Part shown: in pieces, positions 16,576-27,874 of the stretch
Position numbering within the stretch: position 1 is the first letter of the stretch
Layout: every line of letters starts with the position of its first letter
Source of the DNA: Deltaproteobacteria bacterium
GTDB taxonomy: Bacteria > Myxococcota_A > Polyangia > Haliangiales > Haliangiaceae
Direction of reading: 5' to 3'
DNA: 64,000 nucleotides
Assembly: GCA_025353585.1 (NCBI GenBank)
Contig: JANXOM010000013.1
Coordinates: forward strand, 62,001-126,000
Translations under genes and position numbers: made by a program
Notes under the pieces: model-generated
Database searches by the model: none
Seen by the model: the letters and a program-made list of their open reading frames with translations, nothing else
Told to the model about the DNA's origin: nothing

Positions 16576-17688
16576 GTGCCGTCCGTTCTCGATCGCCTGC
16601 GCAAGAAGAACCTTCACCAGTGGTTGCCCGACTACGGCCGTCACCTCGTGCGCCGCGCTCGCGCCGCGCGCCCCGACGGCGTGCGCCACGTGCTGTTCGC
16701 GCTGTGCGATCACTACGAGCCGCACTGGGGCAAGGCCCCGGACGACGTCGCGCGCGCACGCGTCGACACCTGGGCCGACGGCTACCCGAAGCTCGCGGCC
16801 GACTTTCGCGACAGCGACGGGCGCCCGCCGCGCCACGGCTTCTTCTTTCCCGGCGAGGAGTACCAGCCGTACTACCTCGATCGGCTCGCCGAGCTCGTGC
16901 GCGGCGGCTTCGGCGAGGTCGAGGTCCATCTGCACCACGACGGCGACACCGCGGCCACGCTGCGCGCGCAGCTCGAGAGCACGCTGACGACGTTCGCGGG
17001 CCACGGCCACCTGTCGCGCGCCGAGGACGACGCGAAGGCGCCCTACCGCTGGGCGTTCATCCACGGCAACTGGTCGCTCGCCAACGGCCGGCCCGACGGG
17101 CGCTGGTGCGGCGTCGACGAGGAGTTGCCGCTGCTCCACGACCTCGGCTGCTACGCGGACCTGACGTTTCCGTCCGCGCCGGATCCGTGTCAGCCCGACA
17201 AGGTCAACCAGCTCTACTGGCCGACGGGCGACCTCACGCAGCGACGCTGCTACGAGCACGGCGAGCGCGCGCGCGTCGGCGAGCGCCACGACGATCGGCT
17301 GCTGATGATCACGGGCCCGCTCTCGCTCGCGTGGAAGCGCAGCGGCCTCCGCATCGAGAACGGCGCGCTCACCGGCGACGATCCGCCGACCGCGGCGCGC
17401 GTGAAGACGTGGGTCGACCAGGCGATCCACGTCGACGGCCGGCCGGAGTGGGTGTTCGTGAAGGTGCACACGCACGGCGCGATCGAGACGGCGGCGGCGT
17501 CGCTGCTCGGCGGCGATGGGCGGGCGATGCACACGGCGCTCGCCCAGTACAAGCAGGGGAGCTCGCGGCTGCACTACGTCACGGCGCGCGAGATGTACAA
17601 CGTCGCGCGCGCGGCGATGGACGGGATGTCGGGCGATCCGGGCCAGTACTTCGACTACGTGATCGCGCGCCCGCCGGTCGCGGGGTAG
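16576..17688 (+). CDS. Deacetylase-like protein of unknown specificity
   Basis: The 370-residue protein has scattered His/Asp motifs spaced like a metal-dependent TIM-barrel or deacetylase: FALCDHYEPHW near 42-52, VHLHHDGDTA near 117-126, FIHGNWSLAN, and KVHTHGAIE. Homologous proteins are commonly found with polysaccharide genes (from memory), but no such cluster surrounds it here. There is no signal peptide, so it is probably cytoplasmic. The GTG start is chosen because codon bias breaks upstream and it opens MPSVLDRLRKKNL. Function beyond a likely metal-binding carbohydrate role is not claimed. Confidence 0.7.
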   Translation: MPSVLDRLRKKNLHQWLPDYGRHLVRRARAARPDGVRHVLFALCDHYEPHWGKAPDDVARARVDTWADGYPKLAADFRDSDGRPPRHGFFFPGEEYQPYYLDRLAELVRGGFGEVEVHLHHDGDTAATLRAQLESTLTTFAGHGHLSRAEDDAKAPYRWAFIHGNWSLANGRPDGRWCGVDEELPLLHDLGCYADLTFPSAPDPCQPDKVNQLYWPTGDLTQRRCYEHGERARVGERHDDRLLMITGPLSLAWKRSGLRIENGALTGDDPPTAARVKTWVDQAIHVDGRPEWVFVKVHTHGAIETAAASLLGGDGRAMHTALAQYKQGSSRLHYVTAREMYNVARAAMDGMSGDPGQYFDYVIARPPVAG

Positions 17689-17699
17689 AGGCTCGCGGC

Positions 17700-18223
17700 A
17701 TGAGCTACCGCGACGACGCCGATGCCCTGCTCGCGCGGGTAGCGGCGCTCGAGGAGGAGCGGGAGCGCGCGCAGGAGCTGGTCGCGCGCGTGCACCAGCT
17801 CGAGATGGCGAACGCCTCACTCCGGGCGACGATCGCCGAGCTGCGCGCGCTCGGGCCGCCGCCGCCGGACCGCCGGGACCGGCTCGTCGCCGAGGCGATC
17901 CGCCAGCCGCCACCGCCGCTCGCGCGTCCGCGGCCGCCGACCGAGCCGCCGCTGCGCATGCCGGTCCCGGCGCGCGTGGCGCGGCGCTACGTGGCGGCGG
18001 TGGTGGCGTGGTGCAGCGCCTCGTGGACGCACGCGAGGACGTCGAGACGGCGCTGCCGATCGCGGCCGATCGCATCGAGGCGGTCGCGCGCGCGCTGGCG
18101 GCCGATGGCGGCCATGCCGGCGTGGCCGTCGAGGATCTGGAGGCGGCCGTCCGGGATGTACTCACGAGCCGGCTGATCGCGCGGCCCGATGCGGGCCGGA
18201 CGATCGTCGCGCAGCTGGCGTAG
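17700..18223 (+). pseudogene. Coiled-coil protein gene with a frameshift
   Basis: The first frame opens at an ATG 12 bp after the previous stop and encodes a charged coiled coil (ADALLARVAALEEE, VHQLEMANASLRATI) and a Pro-rich linker to about 18000. That frame then becomes Arg/Ser-rich with poor codon bias. A second frame takes over (from about 18008) with strong third-position G/C, reading VVQRLVDAREDVETAL and continuing to a stop at 18221-18223. The switch lies in the slippery run GGCGGCGGTGGTGGCGTGG. Restoring one base would give a protein of about 174 residues. It may be a real inactivation or a sequencing error. Confidence 0.6.
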
Positions 18224-18247
18224 CCCCGTTCTGCTCCGTTCCACTTT

Positions 18248-18467
18248 TCGCAAACGCAAACGCAAACGCAAACGTGGACGCAAACGTCCAACGAGCGGGC
18301 GGACAACGGGCGCATCTCGGACGATCTTCGATCTTCGATCTTCGAAGAACGCTGACGCGGGATCTGCGCGACCCTTCGGACCCTCGCTGCGGCAGTCGTC
18401 CCTCGCCGCGCCGATCGTCCAGCGATGGCGTTTGCGTCCACGTTTGCGTTTGCGTTTGCGTTTGCGA
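18248..18467. repeat. 39-bp perfect inverted repeat of CAAACG hexamers around a 142-bp centre
   Basis: The left arm (18248-18286) reads TCG, four CAAACG units, TGGACG, one CAAACG. The right arm (18429-18467) is its exact reverse complement. The centre contains three tandem copies of GATCTTC ending in a small palindrome (18323-18346). It sits between two convergent genes. No target-site duplication is evident. It could form a long hairpin or cruciform, act as a transcription barrier, or be the tip of a mobile element; none of these is proven. The surrounding gap (18224-18508) contains nothing else I can identify. Confidence 0.9.
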
Positions 18468-18508
18468 TCAGCCTGACGGGTCGCGCCCTGGCTTTGTGCC
18501 CAGGCTTC

Positions 18509-19426
18509 TTAGGCCGCGAGCTCGGACTTGGCCGCCGGAGCCAGCCGGGCCCGGCCGGGCGCCGGCTTGTTGTCGCGGATGTGCGCCGGCACCCCCTCGA
18601 CATCCCACACGATGCGGCAGACCTCGAGCGTCTTCAGCAGGTAGTACGTCACGTCGATCTCCCACCAGAAGAAGCCCTGTCGCGCCGAGCGCTGGTAGTG
18701 GTGGTGGTTGTTGTGCCAGCCCTCGCCGAACGTGACGAGCGCGATGAACAAGTTGTTCTTCGAGTCGTCGTCGGTCTTGTAGCGGACGCTGCCCCAGACG
18801 TGCGCGAGGGAGTTGACGAGGAACGTGCCGTGCCACGCGAGCACGATCGGCACGAAGAAGCCCCACGCGAGGCCCGTCAAGCCGCCGATCAAGAACGTCA
18901 CGCCACCGAACGCGATCGTGAGCGGCTGCTCCCAGCGGTCGAGGAACCGGAGCTCCGGGTACTTCGCGAAGTCGGGGATGCGCGCGTACTCGGTCGCGCG
19001 GTAGCGCTTGGCGAGGATCCAGAACATGTGTGACCACCAGAAGCCACGCTGCCGCGGCGAGTGAATGTCCTGCGGCTGGTCGCTGTACTTGTGATGGTTG
19101 CGGTGATGCGCGGCCCACCACAGCACGCTCTTCTGCGCGGTCAGGTGGCAGAGCAGCGCGACCACGAACTGGAACGCCCGGCTCGTCTTGTAGGTGCGGT
19201 GCGAGTAGTAGCGGTGATAGACGCCGGTGATCAAAAACATCCGCAGCGCGTAGCCGCCGAGGAGCCACGCCAGCGCCGCGGAGCTCCAGCCCGCCCAGAT
19301 CGCGAGGCCGACGGACACACCGTGCAGGATCCAGAACGGCGCGTTCTCGGCCGGACGGAGCCGATCGAGCTCGACCGGTGCGCCCGCGGCCTCGACCGGA
19401 TAGAGGGTAGCCATGGAGGGGAACAT
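18509..19426 (-). CDS. Fatty-acyl desaturase (acyl-CoA delta-9 type)
   Basis: The integral membrane di-iron enzyme introduces a double bond into fatty acyl chains. The three histidine boxes are intact: HRYYSHR, HHRNHH and HNNHHH, with four predicted membrane spans between (for example FWILHGVSVGLAIWAGW and FGGVTFLIGGLTGLAWGFF). The start chosen is the ATG preceded by GGAG, giving about 305 residues; an in-frame upstream start at 19486 is less likely. An Ala/Pro-rich tail follows the catalytic domain. It is transcribed divergently from the kinase at 19544, with a 117-bp promoter gap containing the AT-richer TTGGTCAAAGTTGCC. Confidence 0.95.
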   Translation of the reverse strand: MFPSMATLYPVEAAGAPVELDRLRPAENAPFWILHGVSVGLAIWAGWSSAALAWLLGGYALRMFLITGVYHRYYSHRTYKTSRAFQFVVALLCHLTAQKSVLWWAAHHRNHHKYSDQPQDIHSPRQRGFWWSHMFWILAKRYRATEYARIPDFAKYPELRFLDRWEQPLTIAFGGVTFLIGGLTGLAWGFFVPIVLAWHGTFLVNSLAHVWGSVRYKTDDDSKNNLFIALVTFGEGWHNNHHHYQRSARQGFFWWEIDVTYYLLKTLEVCRIVWDVEGVPAHIRDNKPAPGRARLAPAAKSELAA

Positions 19427-19543
19427 GCTCCAACTCCCGTCGTGGCGCGGTATTTCATTGGTCAAAGTTGCCGCAGGTCGGGCCACGCCGTGACTGAACC
19501 GTGACGGACGACGCGCCGGCCCGCGAATCCCCTCACATCACTG

Positions 19544-21465
<1,922 letters not shown>

Positions 21466-21466
<1 letters not shown>

Positions 21467-22080
21467 TGGCGATCGCGTCGACGGCGGTGGCCGCGGCGCT
21501 GGGGATGGGGCTCGGGGTCATGACCGGCATCCCGCTCGGCGTCGTGAACGTGGCCGTGGTGGAGGCCGCGCTCGCGGGGCGCGTGCGGTACGCGACCGGC
21601 CTCGGCGTCGGTGGCGCGCTCGCCGACATGACGCATGCGGGCCTCGCGTTCATCGGCGTCGGCCGGCTCGTCACGCTGGACTCGGCGTGGGCGCACGCGA
21701 TGGCGCTCGTGGCGGCGGTGATCATCATCAGCTACGGCGTGCTCCGGTGGCGCGCCCGCCGCGCGCCCCGCCCCGAGCTCGCGGGGACGGGCCGCGGCCG
21801 GGGCGTCGTCGCCGGGACGCTGCTCACGCTGCCGAACCCGGGCTCGCTCGCCGCCTGGGTCGCGGTGGCCGCGGCGGTGTGGCCGACGATCGGGACGGTC
21901 GACGCGATCGCCGTCGCGCTCGGCGTGGGCCTCGGCTCGGCGATGTGGTTCGCGTTCCTCGCGCGCTGGGTCTCCCGCGTGCGGCCCGATCACCCGGCGC
22001 GGGCGTGGATGCCGAAGGTCGCGGTGGCGGTCCTCGTCGCGAGCGCGCTCGGCGGCGTGGCGCGCCTCCTGTTCGCGTGA
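21466..22080 (+). CDS. LysE/RhtB-family exporter
   Basis: The 204-residue protein has about six hydrophobic segments and the family features of small amino-acid exporters: an N-terminal GIPLGVVNVAVVEAAL (variant of the GPxxxxV motif), a short Arg-rich cytoplasmic loop (RWRARRAPRPEL), and TLPNPGSLAAWVAVAAA matching the conserved NP segment of LysE/RhtB. It should export a small metabolite, but specificity cannot be read. Tight coupling on both sides (TGATG before, GTGA after) places it in one operon with the kinase and TIGR02996 protein. Confidence 0.85.
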
Positions 22081-23105
22081 CCGACGCCGAGCTCCTCGCC
22101 GCGATCTACGCCGCGCCCGCCGATGACGCGCCGCGGGCCGTCTACGCCGACTGGCTGCAGCAGCGCGGCGATCCGCGCGGCGAATTCATCGCGCTCCAGC
22201 TCCTGCGGGCGCACGGTGGCGGCACGCCCGAGCAGGCGGATCGCGAGCACGAGCTCGTCACCGCGCACGGACCGGACTGGCTGGCGCCGCTGCCGATCGC
22301 CAAGACGGCCGCGGTGCGCTTCGAGCGCGGGTTCGTCAGCGCCTGCGAGACCGCGGGCTTTCTCGACGAGAACCCGGCCTGGGCGACGGTCCGCGACGTG
22401 ACCTCGGTACCCGGCAGCGACGCGTGCCACGCGCAGAGCCTGCGCGTCCTCCGCGCCGGCGATGGTGGCATCGCGCAGCTCGCGCGCCTGGCGCGGCCGC
22501 TCGGGGTCGAGACGCTGGCATGGAACGGGCCGACGTACTGGGACGTCGCCGAGCCCGGCGACGGCGAGCCGATCGCGGAGGTGTTCGGCCGGAACCGCGT
22601 GCTGCCGCGCCTGCGGCGGCTCGAGCTGCTGGGCGAGGTCGCGAGGCCGACCGGCGTCGTCGCGCCGTTGCTCCTGCCGAGCCAGCTCGCGTGGGCGTGG
22701 AGCTCGCGATATACGCCGGTGCTCGCGGAGCTCGTGCTCGCGGTCGACGCGCGCAGCCTCGCGCGGTGGACCGCGGCGTTCGCGACGAGCCGGTTGTGGC
22801 ACGTGGAGCTGCGCACGGAGGGCGCGTATTGGCGGCCGCGGGCGTGGCGCGCGATCCTCACGCGCGACGCGGCCGGCGCGCTCTCGCAGCTCGAGCTCGT
22901 CGCGCCGCCGAGCAGCGCGCGCGGGCCGGCGAGCATCGAGGCGCTGTGCGAAGGCCTCGAGGCGCTGTTGCCCGCGCTCGCCGCCATCCGACTCGTGATC
23001 CCGGCGCGCGCATGGGAGCTGACCGCGGCGGATCGCGCGCGGATCACGAAGCTCGTGGCAACGCAGGGCCGGACCACGCTCGCGATCGAGACCGCGCGGG
23101 CCTGA
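22077..23105 (+). CDS. TIGR02996 repeat-companion protein
   Basis: The first 42 residues match the TIGR02996 domain found mostly in myxobacteria and planctomycetes: LLAAIYAAPADDAPRAVYAD, then WLQQRGDPRGEFIALQLL. The rest (to 342) contains Leu-rich stretches at intervals resembling degenerate repeat units, such as LPRLRRLELLGEV and VLAELVLAVDARSL, but no firm LRR count. Function of the family is unknown. The start codon GTG overlaps the upstream stop by four bases. Being last in a kinase operon, it is a possible phosphorylation target. Confidence 0.85.
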   Translation: MTDAELLAAIYAAPADDAPRAVYADWLQQRGDPRGEFIALQLLRAHGGGTPEQADREHELVTAHGPDWLAPLPIAKTAAVRFERGFVSACETAGFLDENPAWATVRDVTSVPGSDACHAQSLRVLRAGDGGIAQLARLARPLGVETLAWNGPTYWDVAEPGDGEPIAEVFGRNRVLPRLRRLELLGEVARPTGVVAPLLLPSQLAWAWSSRYTPVLAELVLAVDARSLARWTAAFATSRLWHVELRTEGAYWRPRAWRAILTRDAAGALSQLELVAPPSSARGPASIEALCEGLEALLPALAAIRLVIPARAWELTAADRARITKLVATQGRTTLAIETARA

Positions 23106-23120
23106 CCGGGGGCGCCGCCG

Positions 23121-23417
23121 CTACTCGAGCGGGGCCGGCTTGATGCTCGTGATGTGGAGGCTCGCCTCCGGCGACGTCACGATCTGCACGCGCTCGCCGA
23201 GCCCGAACGCGGGCACCAGCTCCGGCGGGCCCTGGAAGCAGAGATCGACGAGGTTCTGCAGGTCGAGCTCCTCGCCCTCGTGATCCGTGGCGCGCTCGAT
23301 GTCGATCATGATCTTCGCGACCTGGCGGGTCGCGACGTGCTCGAACTTCGTCGTCAGCGTGAACAGCTCGATGCTGCGGATGGTCCCGACCACCCGCATG
23401 CCCGCATCGTCGCCCAT
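23121..23417 (-). CDS. Small conserved-looking protein of unknown function
   Basis: The 98-residue soluble product has a plausible five-strand beta pattern (MRVVGTIRSIELFTLTTKFEH, KIMIDIE, RVQIVTSPEASLHITSIKP), reminiscent of an OB-like fold, but no motif is diagnostic. The ATG at 23417 follows GAAGG; other in-frame starts exist at 23432 (GTG) and 23384 (ATG). It converges on the TIGR02996 gene with 15 bp between stops. The upstream gap (23418-23483) shows no recognisable promoter, after which repeat copy B begins. Confidence 0.6.
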   Translation of the reverse strand: MGDDAGMRVVGTIRSIELFTLTTKFEHVATRQVAKIMIDIERATDHEGEELDLQNLVDLCFQGPPELVPAFGLGERVQIVTSPEASLHITSIKPAPLE

Positions 23418-23483
23418 CCTTCGATGGTACACGCCGCAGGGGCAAAGCGATCGCGCCCGAGGCCCCGCTTACGCGCGGCCATG

Positions 23484-23625
23484 CGGTCTCGGAGACCGCG
23501 AATAAATCGCGGTCTCTGTCGATCGGCTTGTCGGCTCCGCCGCCGGTCGGCTTGTCGGCTCCGCCGCCGGCATGTCGGCTCCGCCGCCTGTCCGGAGGAG
23601 ATCGCCCGCGAAGACGCGGTCTCAG
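23484..23625 (+). repeat. Dispersed intergenic repeat, copy B
   Basis: This copy has the same blocks as copies A (4930-5063) and C (41435-41529). It opens with a strong hairpin: arms GAGACCGCGA and TCGCGGTCTC around ATAAA. The 24-bp unit starting TCGGCTTGTCGGCTCCGCCG is present twice in tandem (23523-23546, 23547-23570), followed by an 18-bp partial third. It ends with GGAGGAGATCGCCCGCGAAG and CTCAG, and the TGA stop of the adjacent minus-strand anti-sigma gene lies inside CTCAG (23622-23624), just as in copy A. Confidence 0.88.
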
Positions 23626-24263
23626 TGCGTGGCGCGGCCGGTCGTGCCGACCAGCACGATGCCTTCGGTCTCGAGCGTCAGGATGATGACCTCGTCACCT
23701 CCGGAGGAGATGTGATGCGGAGTCTCACCCTTGGTCAGGTGGACCTCGTCGCCGGGGCCCAGCGTACGACCGTTCGTGTGATCGATGAGGGTGCCCGCGA
23801 GGACGAGCGTGTACTCGTCGCCGAGGTGGGTGTGCGGCGGGAAGGTCGCACCCGCGGCGATGCGCACGAACCCGCAGTCCGCCGTGGCGTACTTCTGCCC
23901 GCCCGTGAAGTGGATGAGCGTGATGCCGATGCCCGGAATCGGCTCGACCCACGAGGTCTTGCGCTCGGCGAGGGCGAGGATCTCCTGCGCCCGCTCGACG
24001 CTGACGTCGAACAGCTTGGCCGTCCGCGACGCGTACTTTTCGAACCGGCCGCCGCCGATCGAGGCCATGAGCTGGAGCTTGACGTCGGGGTTCGGCTCGA
24101 CGGGCGACGGCGCCGCGATCATCTGCGCGGCGACGTCTTGCAGGGAGACGAGCTCGGCCGCGAGCACGGGGTCGCGCGCGATGGTGCGCTCCACGAGCGC
24201 CGCCTCCTCGGAGTCGAGGATCCCGAGCGCGTAGAGCGGGAGGAGCTCGCGGGCGTCGCTCAT
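23622..24263 (-). CDS. Anti-sigma factor with RskA-like N-terminus and ChrR-type cupin
   Basis: The 213-residue soluble protein overlaps the sigma-factor gene by four bases (ATGA), so the pair is coupled. Residues 1-70 (LLPLYALGILDSEEAALVER and onward) resemble the RskA anti-sigma domain. Residues about 110-205 form a cupin like the C-terminus of ChrR (PHTHLGDEYTLVLAGTLID, GPGDEVHLTKGETPHH), with His/Glu ligands for a metal. The N-terminal domain has no Cys and lacks the Zn-binding His/Cys set of classical ChrR. The cupin probably senses a signal and releases the sigma factor. No membrane helix is present. Confidence 0.88.
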   Translation of the reverse strand: MSDARELLPLYALGILDSEEAALVERTIARDPVLAAELVSLQDVAAQMIAAPSPVEPNPDVKLQLMASIGGGRFEKYASRTAKLFDVSVERAQEILALAERKTSWVEPIPGIGITLIHFTGGQKYATADCGFVRIAAGATFPPHTHLGDEYTLVLAGTLIDHTNGRTLGPGDEVHLTKGETPHHISSGGDEVIILTLETEGIVLVGTTGRATH

Positions 24264-24826
24264 GACTTCTCCGGACGGCGCGTCGGAAGGCGGACGGCGG
24301 CGAGTCCGGCGCGCAGGCGTTCCAGGCCTGCCGCGACGCGGGACTTCACGGTGCCCACCGGGATCGCGATGCGCTCGGCGATCTCGGTGCACGACAGCCC
24401 CTCGAAGTACGCGAGCTCGATGACGCGACGCTGGTCGTCGCCGAGCGACGCGAGCGCGGCGCGGACGCGCGCACAATCGGGGCTGGCAGCCTCGGAGTCG
24501 TCGACCAGGAGCTCGAGCCCGCCGTCCCCCGCATTGCGGGAGACACGCGCTGATTTCTGAAGGTCTAGGGCTCGGGACCGCATACGTATCGCCAACCAGG
24601 TACGAACCCGGCCGCGCTTTGGATCGAAGTCCTTCGCGCTCCGCCACGCCTCCAGGAACACGTCGTGGAGAAGATCCTCGGCTTCCCGACGCTCGCGGAC
24701 GATCCTGATCGCCAGACCGAGCAGCACCGAGGCGTGGCGGGTGTACAACGTCGCCATCGCGCCGCGATCGCCGTCGGCCATGGCGGCGACGAGCGCTGCG
24801 TCGATCTCTGCGTCGTCCTCAGCCAC
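24260..24826 (-). CDS. ECF-family RNA polymerase sigma factor
   Basis: The 188-residue protein has region 2 ([42 protein letters not shown]) and region 4 ([40 protein letters not shown]) of extracytoplasmic-function sigma factors. It recruits RNA polymerase to stress-type promoters; target promoters are not identifiable here. It is followed by its likely anti-sigma partner. The GTG start faces the SNF2 gene across a 70-bp gap; autoregulation is likely for this class, but I could not assign a convincing -35/-10 motif. Confidence 0.94.
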   Translation of the reverse strand: MAEDDAEIDAALVAAMADGDRGAMATLYTRHASVLLGLAIRIVRERREAEDLLHDVFLEAWRSAKDFDPKRGRVRTWLAIRMRSRALDLQKSARVSRNAGDGGLELLVDDSEAASPDCARVRAALASLGDDQRRVIELAYFEGLSCTEIAERIAIPVGTVKSRVAAGLERLRAGLAAVRLPTRRPEKS

Positions 24827-24896
24827 GGTTGAAACCTATCATGCCTTTCCGGTCATACGCTTGCGCTGCTCTCACCAGCGCGGTAAGGCCGGGGCG

Positions 24897-27839
24897 GTGA
24901 GCAAGGCCTCGAAGGCGGCGGAGACGCTCGCGTTGAAAGACGCCGTGCGCGAAGCCACGACCGATCGCACCTGGTCGCAGGGCGTCACGCTCGCCCGGGA
25001 CGGCAAGGTCGTCGGCAAGCGGCGCAGCGGCGCCGAGATCGAGCTCGAGGTCCGCATCCCGGGTCGCCCCACGCCCTACACGGTCGTCCTCAACGCCGCC
25101 GAGGGTGAGTGGGAGTGCGACTGCCCCAGTCGCGAGGACGCGTGCGCCCACGTCGTGGCCGCCGTCATCGCGAGCGAGACGGCCGAGATGCCCACCTCCG
25201 ACAAGGCGGGCATGCCGATCCGCTACCTCCTCAAACCAGACCCGGGCGGGGTGGTAGTCGAGCGCGTGCTGGTGCACGGAGACAGTACGGAGCAGCTGGT
25301 CGGTTCGCTGATGACGTTGATCGAGACCGGCAAGGCCAGCAAGATCGCGAGTATTGAAGCAGACTTGAAGGCTGACACCATCCTCACGACGCGCCGCGGC
25401 CCGGTCTCCGGGGACCGCCTGGACCGCCTGCTGGCCGTCCTGGCCGACGCCCCGGATGTCCGCTGGGCCGGCGAGCCCGTCACCACGAGCGCCGAGGCCG
25501 TCATGCCCCGCGCCGTGGTCGAGGATGGCCCGAGCGGCGGCGTCCGCGTGCGCATCCAGGCCGATCCAGACGTCAAGGCGGTCGTGGCGCTCGGCATCGC
25601 CCGCTGCCTCAACGGCGAGGGCCAGCCCGACGTGCTCCGCCCGATCGGCGCGATCGACCTGTCCGGCGCGCGCCTCGAGAAGTTGCCGACCACGTTCGAC
25701 GTGGGCCGCTCGTCGGTCCCCGAGCTCCTGACGAAGACGCTCCCGGCGCTCGCCCAGCGGGTGGAGCTCGAGATCCGCGCCCGCAACCTGCCGCAGCTCG
25801 GCCCCAAGGAGATCCCGCGCATGGCATTCGAGGTCGAGCAGGAGGGCGATCGCCTGCTCGTCTTGCCGACGCTCGTCTACGGCGATCCGCCGCGCGCGCG
25901 CGTGGACGGCAACCGCCTGCGTCACCTGCAGGGCTCGCTGCCGATCCGCGATGACGACGGCGAGCGCCGCCTGATCCACCGCCTGCGCGACGAGCTCAAC
26001 CTCGCGCCCGGCCGCCGCGTGGAGCTCCACGGCAAGGACGCGTACGCGATGCACCGCGGGCTCGCGTCGTGGCTGCGGCTCGACGCGACCTCGGCGAACG
26101 CGACGAAGGCCGTGCAGCTCGACATCCGCGTCGCGATCGATGGCCCGCGCGTCGACATCGAGGTCAGCGGCCCCGGCGGGCGCACGGCGTCCGTCGCGGC
26201 CACGCTGCGCGCGTGGCAGGCCGGCGTGGATCTCGTCCCGCTCGACGGCGGCGGCTGGGGCCGCGTGCCGATGGCGTGGCTCGATCTGCACGGCGATCGC
26301 GTCGCGGATCTCCTCGCCACGCGCGGCGGCGACCGGCGCGTCCCGCTCTACGCGCTCCCCGATCTCGCGAAGCTCGCCGAGGATCTCGACCAGCCCGCGC
26401 CCGCCGAGCTCGACCGGCTGCGTCCGCTGCTCGACGACTTCCGCGGGATCCCGCACGTGGAGCCGAAGGTGGTCGGCGAGCTGCGCCCGTACCAGCAGCT
26501 CGGCGTCGACTGGCTCGCCTTCTGTCGCGAGGCCGGCCTCGGCTGCGTGCTCGCCGACGACATGGGCCTCGGCAAGACGATCCAGGCGCTCGCCGCGATC
26601 GACGGCGGCGGCAAGAAGACGCTCGTCGTCGCGCCGACCAGCGTGCTCTTCAACTGGGTGGCGGAGACGGCGAAGTTCCGGCCGGATCTGCGCGTCGCCA
26701 CCTATCACGGCACGCGCCGCGCGATCGACAAGACGGCCGACATCGTCCTGACCAGCTACCCGATCCTGCGCAACGACATCGAGCTCCTGCAGCAGGTGGC
26801 GTGGGACGTCGTCATCCTCGACGAGTCGCAGACGATCAAGAACCCCGACTCGCAGGTCGCGCGCGCGGCGTACAAGCTCGCGGCGCGGTGGCGCGTGACG
26901 CTGTCCGGTACGCCGATCGAGAACCGCCTCGACGAGCTGTGGAGCCAGCTCCACTTCACCAACCCCGGCCTCCTCGGCGGGCGCGCGGACTTCCAGGATC
27001 GCTGGGCCGAGCCGATCATGAACGGCGACGAGGGCGCGGCGAAGCGGCTCCGCGAGCGCATCCGGCCGTTCGTGCTGCGGCGCCTCAAGCGCGAGGTGGC
27101 GCAGGAGCTGCCGCCGCGCACCGACGCCGTGATGTACGTCGAGCTCGACGAGCAGGAGCGCATCACGTACGACGCGATCCGCGCGGCGACGCAGCGCGAG
27201 ATCGTGGCCATGCTCGAGGCCGGCGGCGGCGTGATGGCCGCGCTCGAGGCGCTGCTGCGCCTGCGCCAGGCCGCGTGCCACACGGGCCTGCTGCCGATCG
27301 CGATCCGCGGCGCGGGCAACGCCGATCCGCAGGGCTCGAGCAAGATGGAGCGGCTCCTCGAGGCGCTGACCGACGCGGCGGCCGATGGTCACCGCGCGCT
27401 CGTGTTCTCGCAGTGGACGTCGCTGCTCGATCTGATCGAGCCGCACCTCGATGCGGCAAACCTCGGCTACGTGCGGCTCGATGGCTCGACCGTCGATCGC
27501 GCCGGCGTGGTCGGAAAGTTCCAGGCCGAAGACGGGCCGCCGGTCATGCTGCTCTCGCTCAAGGCGGGCGGCACGGGCCTCAACCTCACGGCCGCCGACC
27601 ACGTGTTCCTCGTGGACCCGTGGTGGAACCCCGCCGTCGAGGATCAAGCCGCCGACCGCGCCCACCGCATCGGCCAGGACAAGCCGGTCATGGTCTATCG
27701 CATGGTCGCGCGCGACACGGTCGAGGAGCGGATCCTCGAGCTCCAGGCGCGCAAGCGGAAGCTCGCCGACGCTGCGCTCTCCGAGGCCGGCGGTGCGGCG
27801 GCGATCACACGCGACGACCTGCTCGCTCTGCTCGCGTAG
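24897..27839 (+). CDS. SWIM zinc-finger SNF2/SWI2-family DNA-translocating ATPase
   Basis: The 980-residue protein opens with a SWIM-type zinc site [12 protein letters not shown] at about 76-87 (C-x-C...C-x-H). After a 400-residue middle region of unknown fold comes the SNF2 motor: Walker [17 protein letters not shown] box (LDESQTIKN), [16 protein letters not shown], motif [12 protein letters not shown] and motif [10 protein letters not shown]. It should translocate on double-stranded DNA; bacterial relatives are linked to transcription recycling or repair, but the exact role is unknown. The GTG start follows GGCCGGGGCG. It is divergent from the ECF sigma gene. Confidence 0.94.
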   Translation: MSKASKAAETLALKDAVREATTDRTWSQGVTLARDGKVVGKRRSGAEIELEVRIPGRPTPYTVVLNAAEGEWECDCPSREDACAHVVAAVIASETAEMPTSDKAGMPIRYLLKPDPGGVVVERVLVHGDSTEQLVGSLMTLIETGKASKIASIEADLKADTILTTRRGPVSGDRLDRLLAVLADAPDVRWAGEPVTTSAEAVMPRAVVEDGPSGGVRVRIQADPDVKAVVALGIARCLNGEGQPDVLRPIGAIDLSGARLEKLPTTFDVGRSSVPELLTKTLPALAQRVELEIRARNLPQLGPKEIPRMAFEVEQEGDRLLVLPTLVYGDPPRARVDGNRLRHLQGSLPIRDDDGERRLIHRLRDELNLAPGRRVELHGKDAYAMHRGLASWLRLDATSANATKAVQLDIRVAIDGPRVDIEVSGPGGRTASVAATLRAWQAGVDLVPLDGGGWGRVPMAWLDLHGDRVADLLATRGGDRRVPLYALPDLAKLAEDLDQPAPAELDRLRPLLDDFRGIPHVEPKVVGELRPYQQLGVDWLAFCREAGLGCVLADDMGLGKTIQALAAIDGGGKKTLVVAPTSVLFNWVAETAKFRPDLRVATYHGTRRAIDKTADIVLTSYPILRNDIELLQQVAWDVVILDESQTIKNPDSQVARAAYKLAARWRVTLSGTPIENRLDELWSQLHFTNPGLLGGRADFQDRWAEPIMNGDEGAAKRLRERIRPFVLRRLKREVAQELPPRTDAVMYVELDEQERITYDAIRAATQREIVAMLEAGGGVMAALEALLRLRQAACHTGLLPIAIRGAGNADPQGSSKMERLLEALTDAAADGHRALVFSQWTSLLDLIEPHLDAANLGYVRLDGSTVDRAGVVGKFQAEDGPPVMLLSLKAGGTGLNLTAADHVFLVDPWWNPAVEDQAADRAHRIGQDKPVMVYRMVARDTVEERILELQARKRKLADAALSEAGGAAAITRDDLLALLA

Positions 27840-27874
27840 GCGCGCGCGCATCGGCTGCGCTACTGTCGGCGGCC

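Noticed and set aside
18248-18467. CRISPR-like array in the CAAACG repeats
   Set aside because: Units are 6 bp with no spacers between them, and no cas gene is present; the arms are inverted, not direct.
18480-18515. Terminator hairpin CCTGG/CCAGG next to the desaturase gene end
   Set aside because: Stem of only five pairs with a bulge and no T-run in the direction of transcription.
24819-27851. Long minus-strand frame opposite the SNF2 gene
   Set aside because: Highly charged, repetitive translation without motifs; the plus frame has complete SNF2 motifs.
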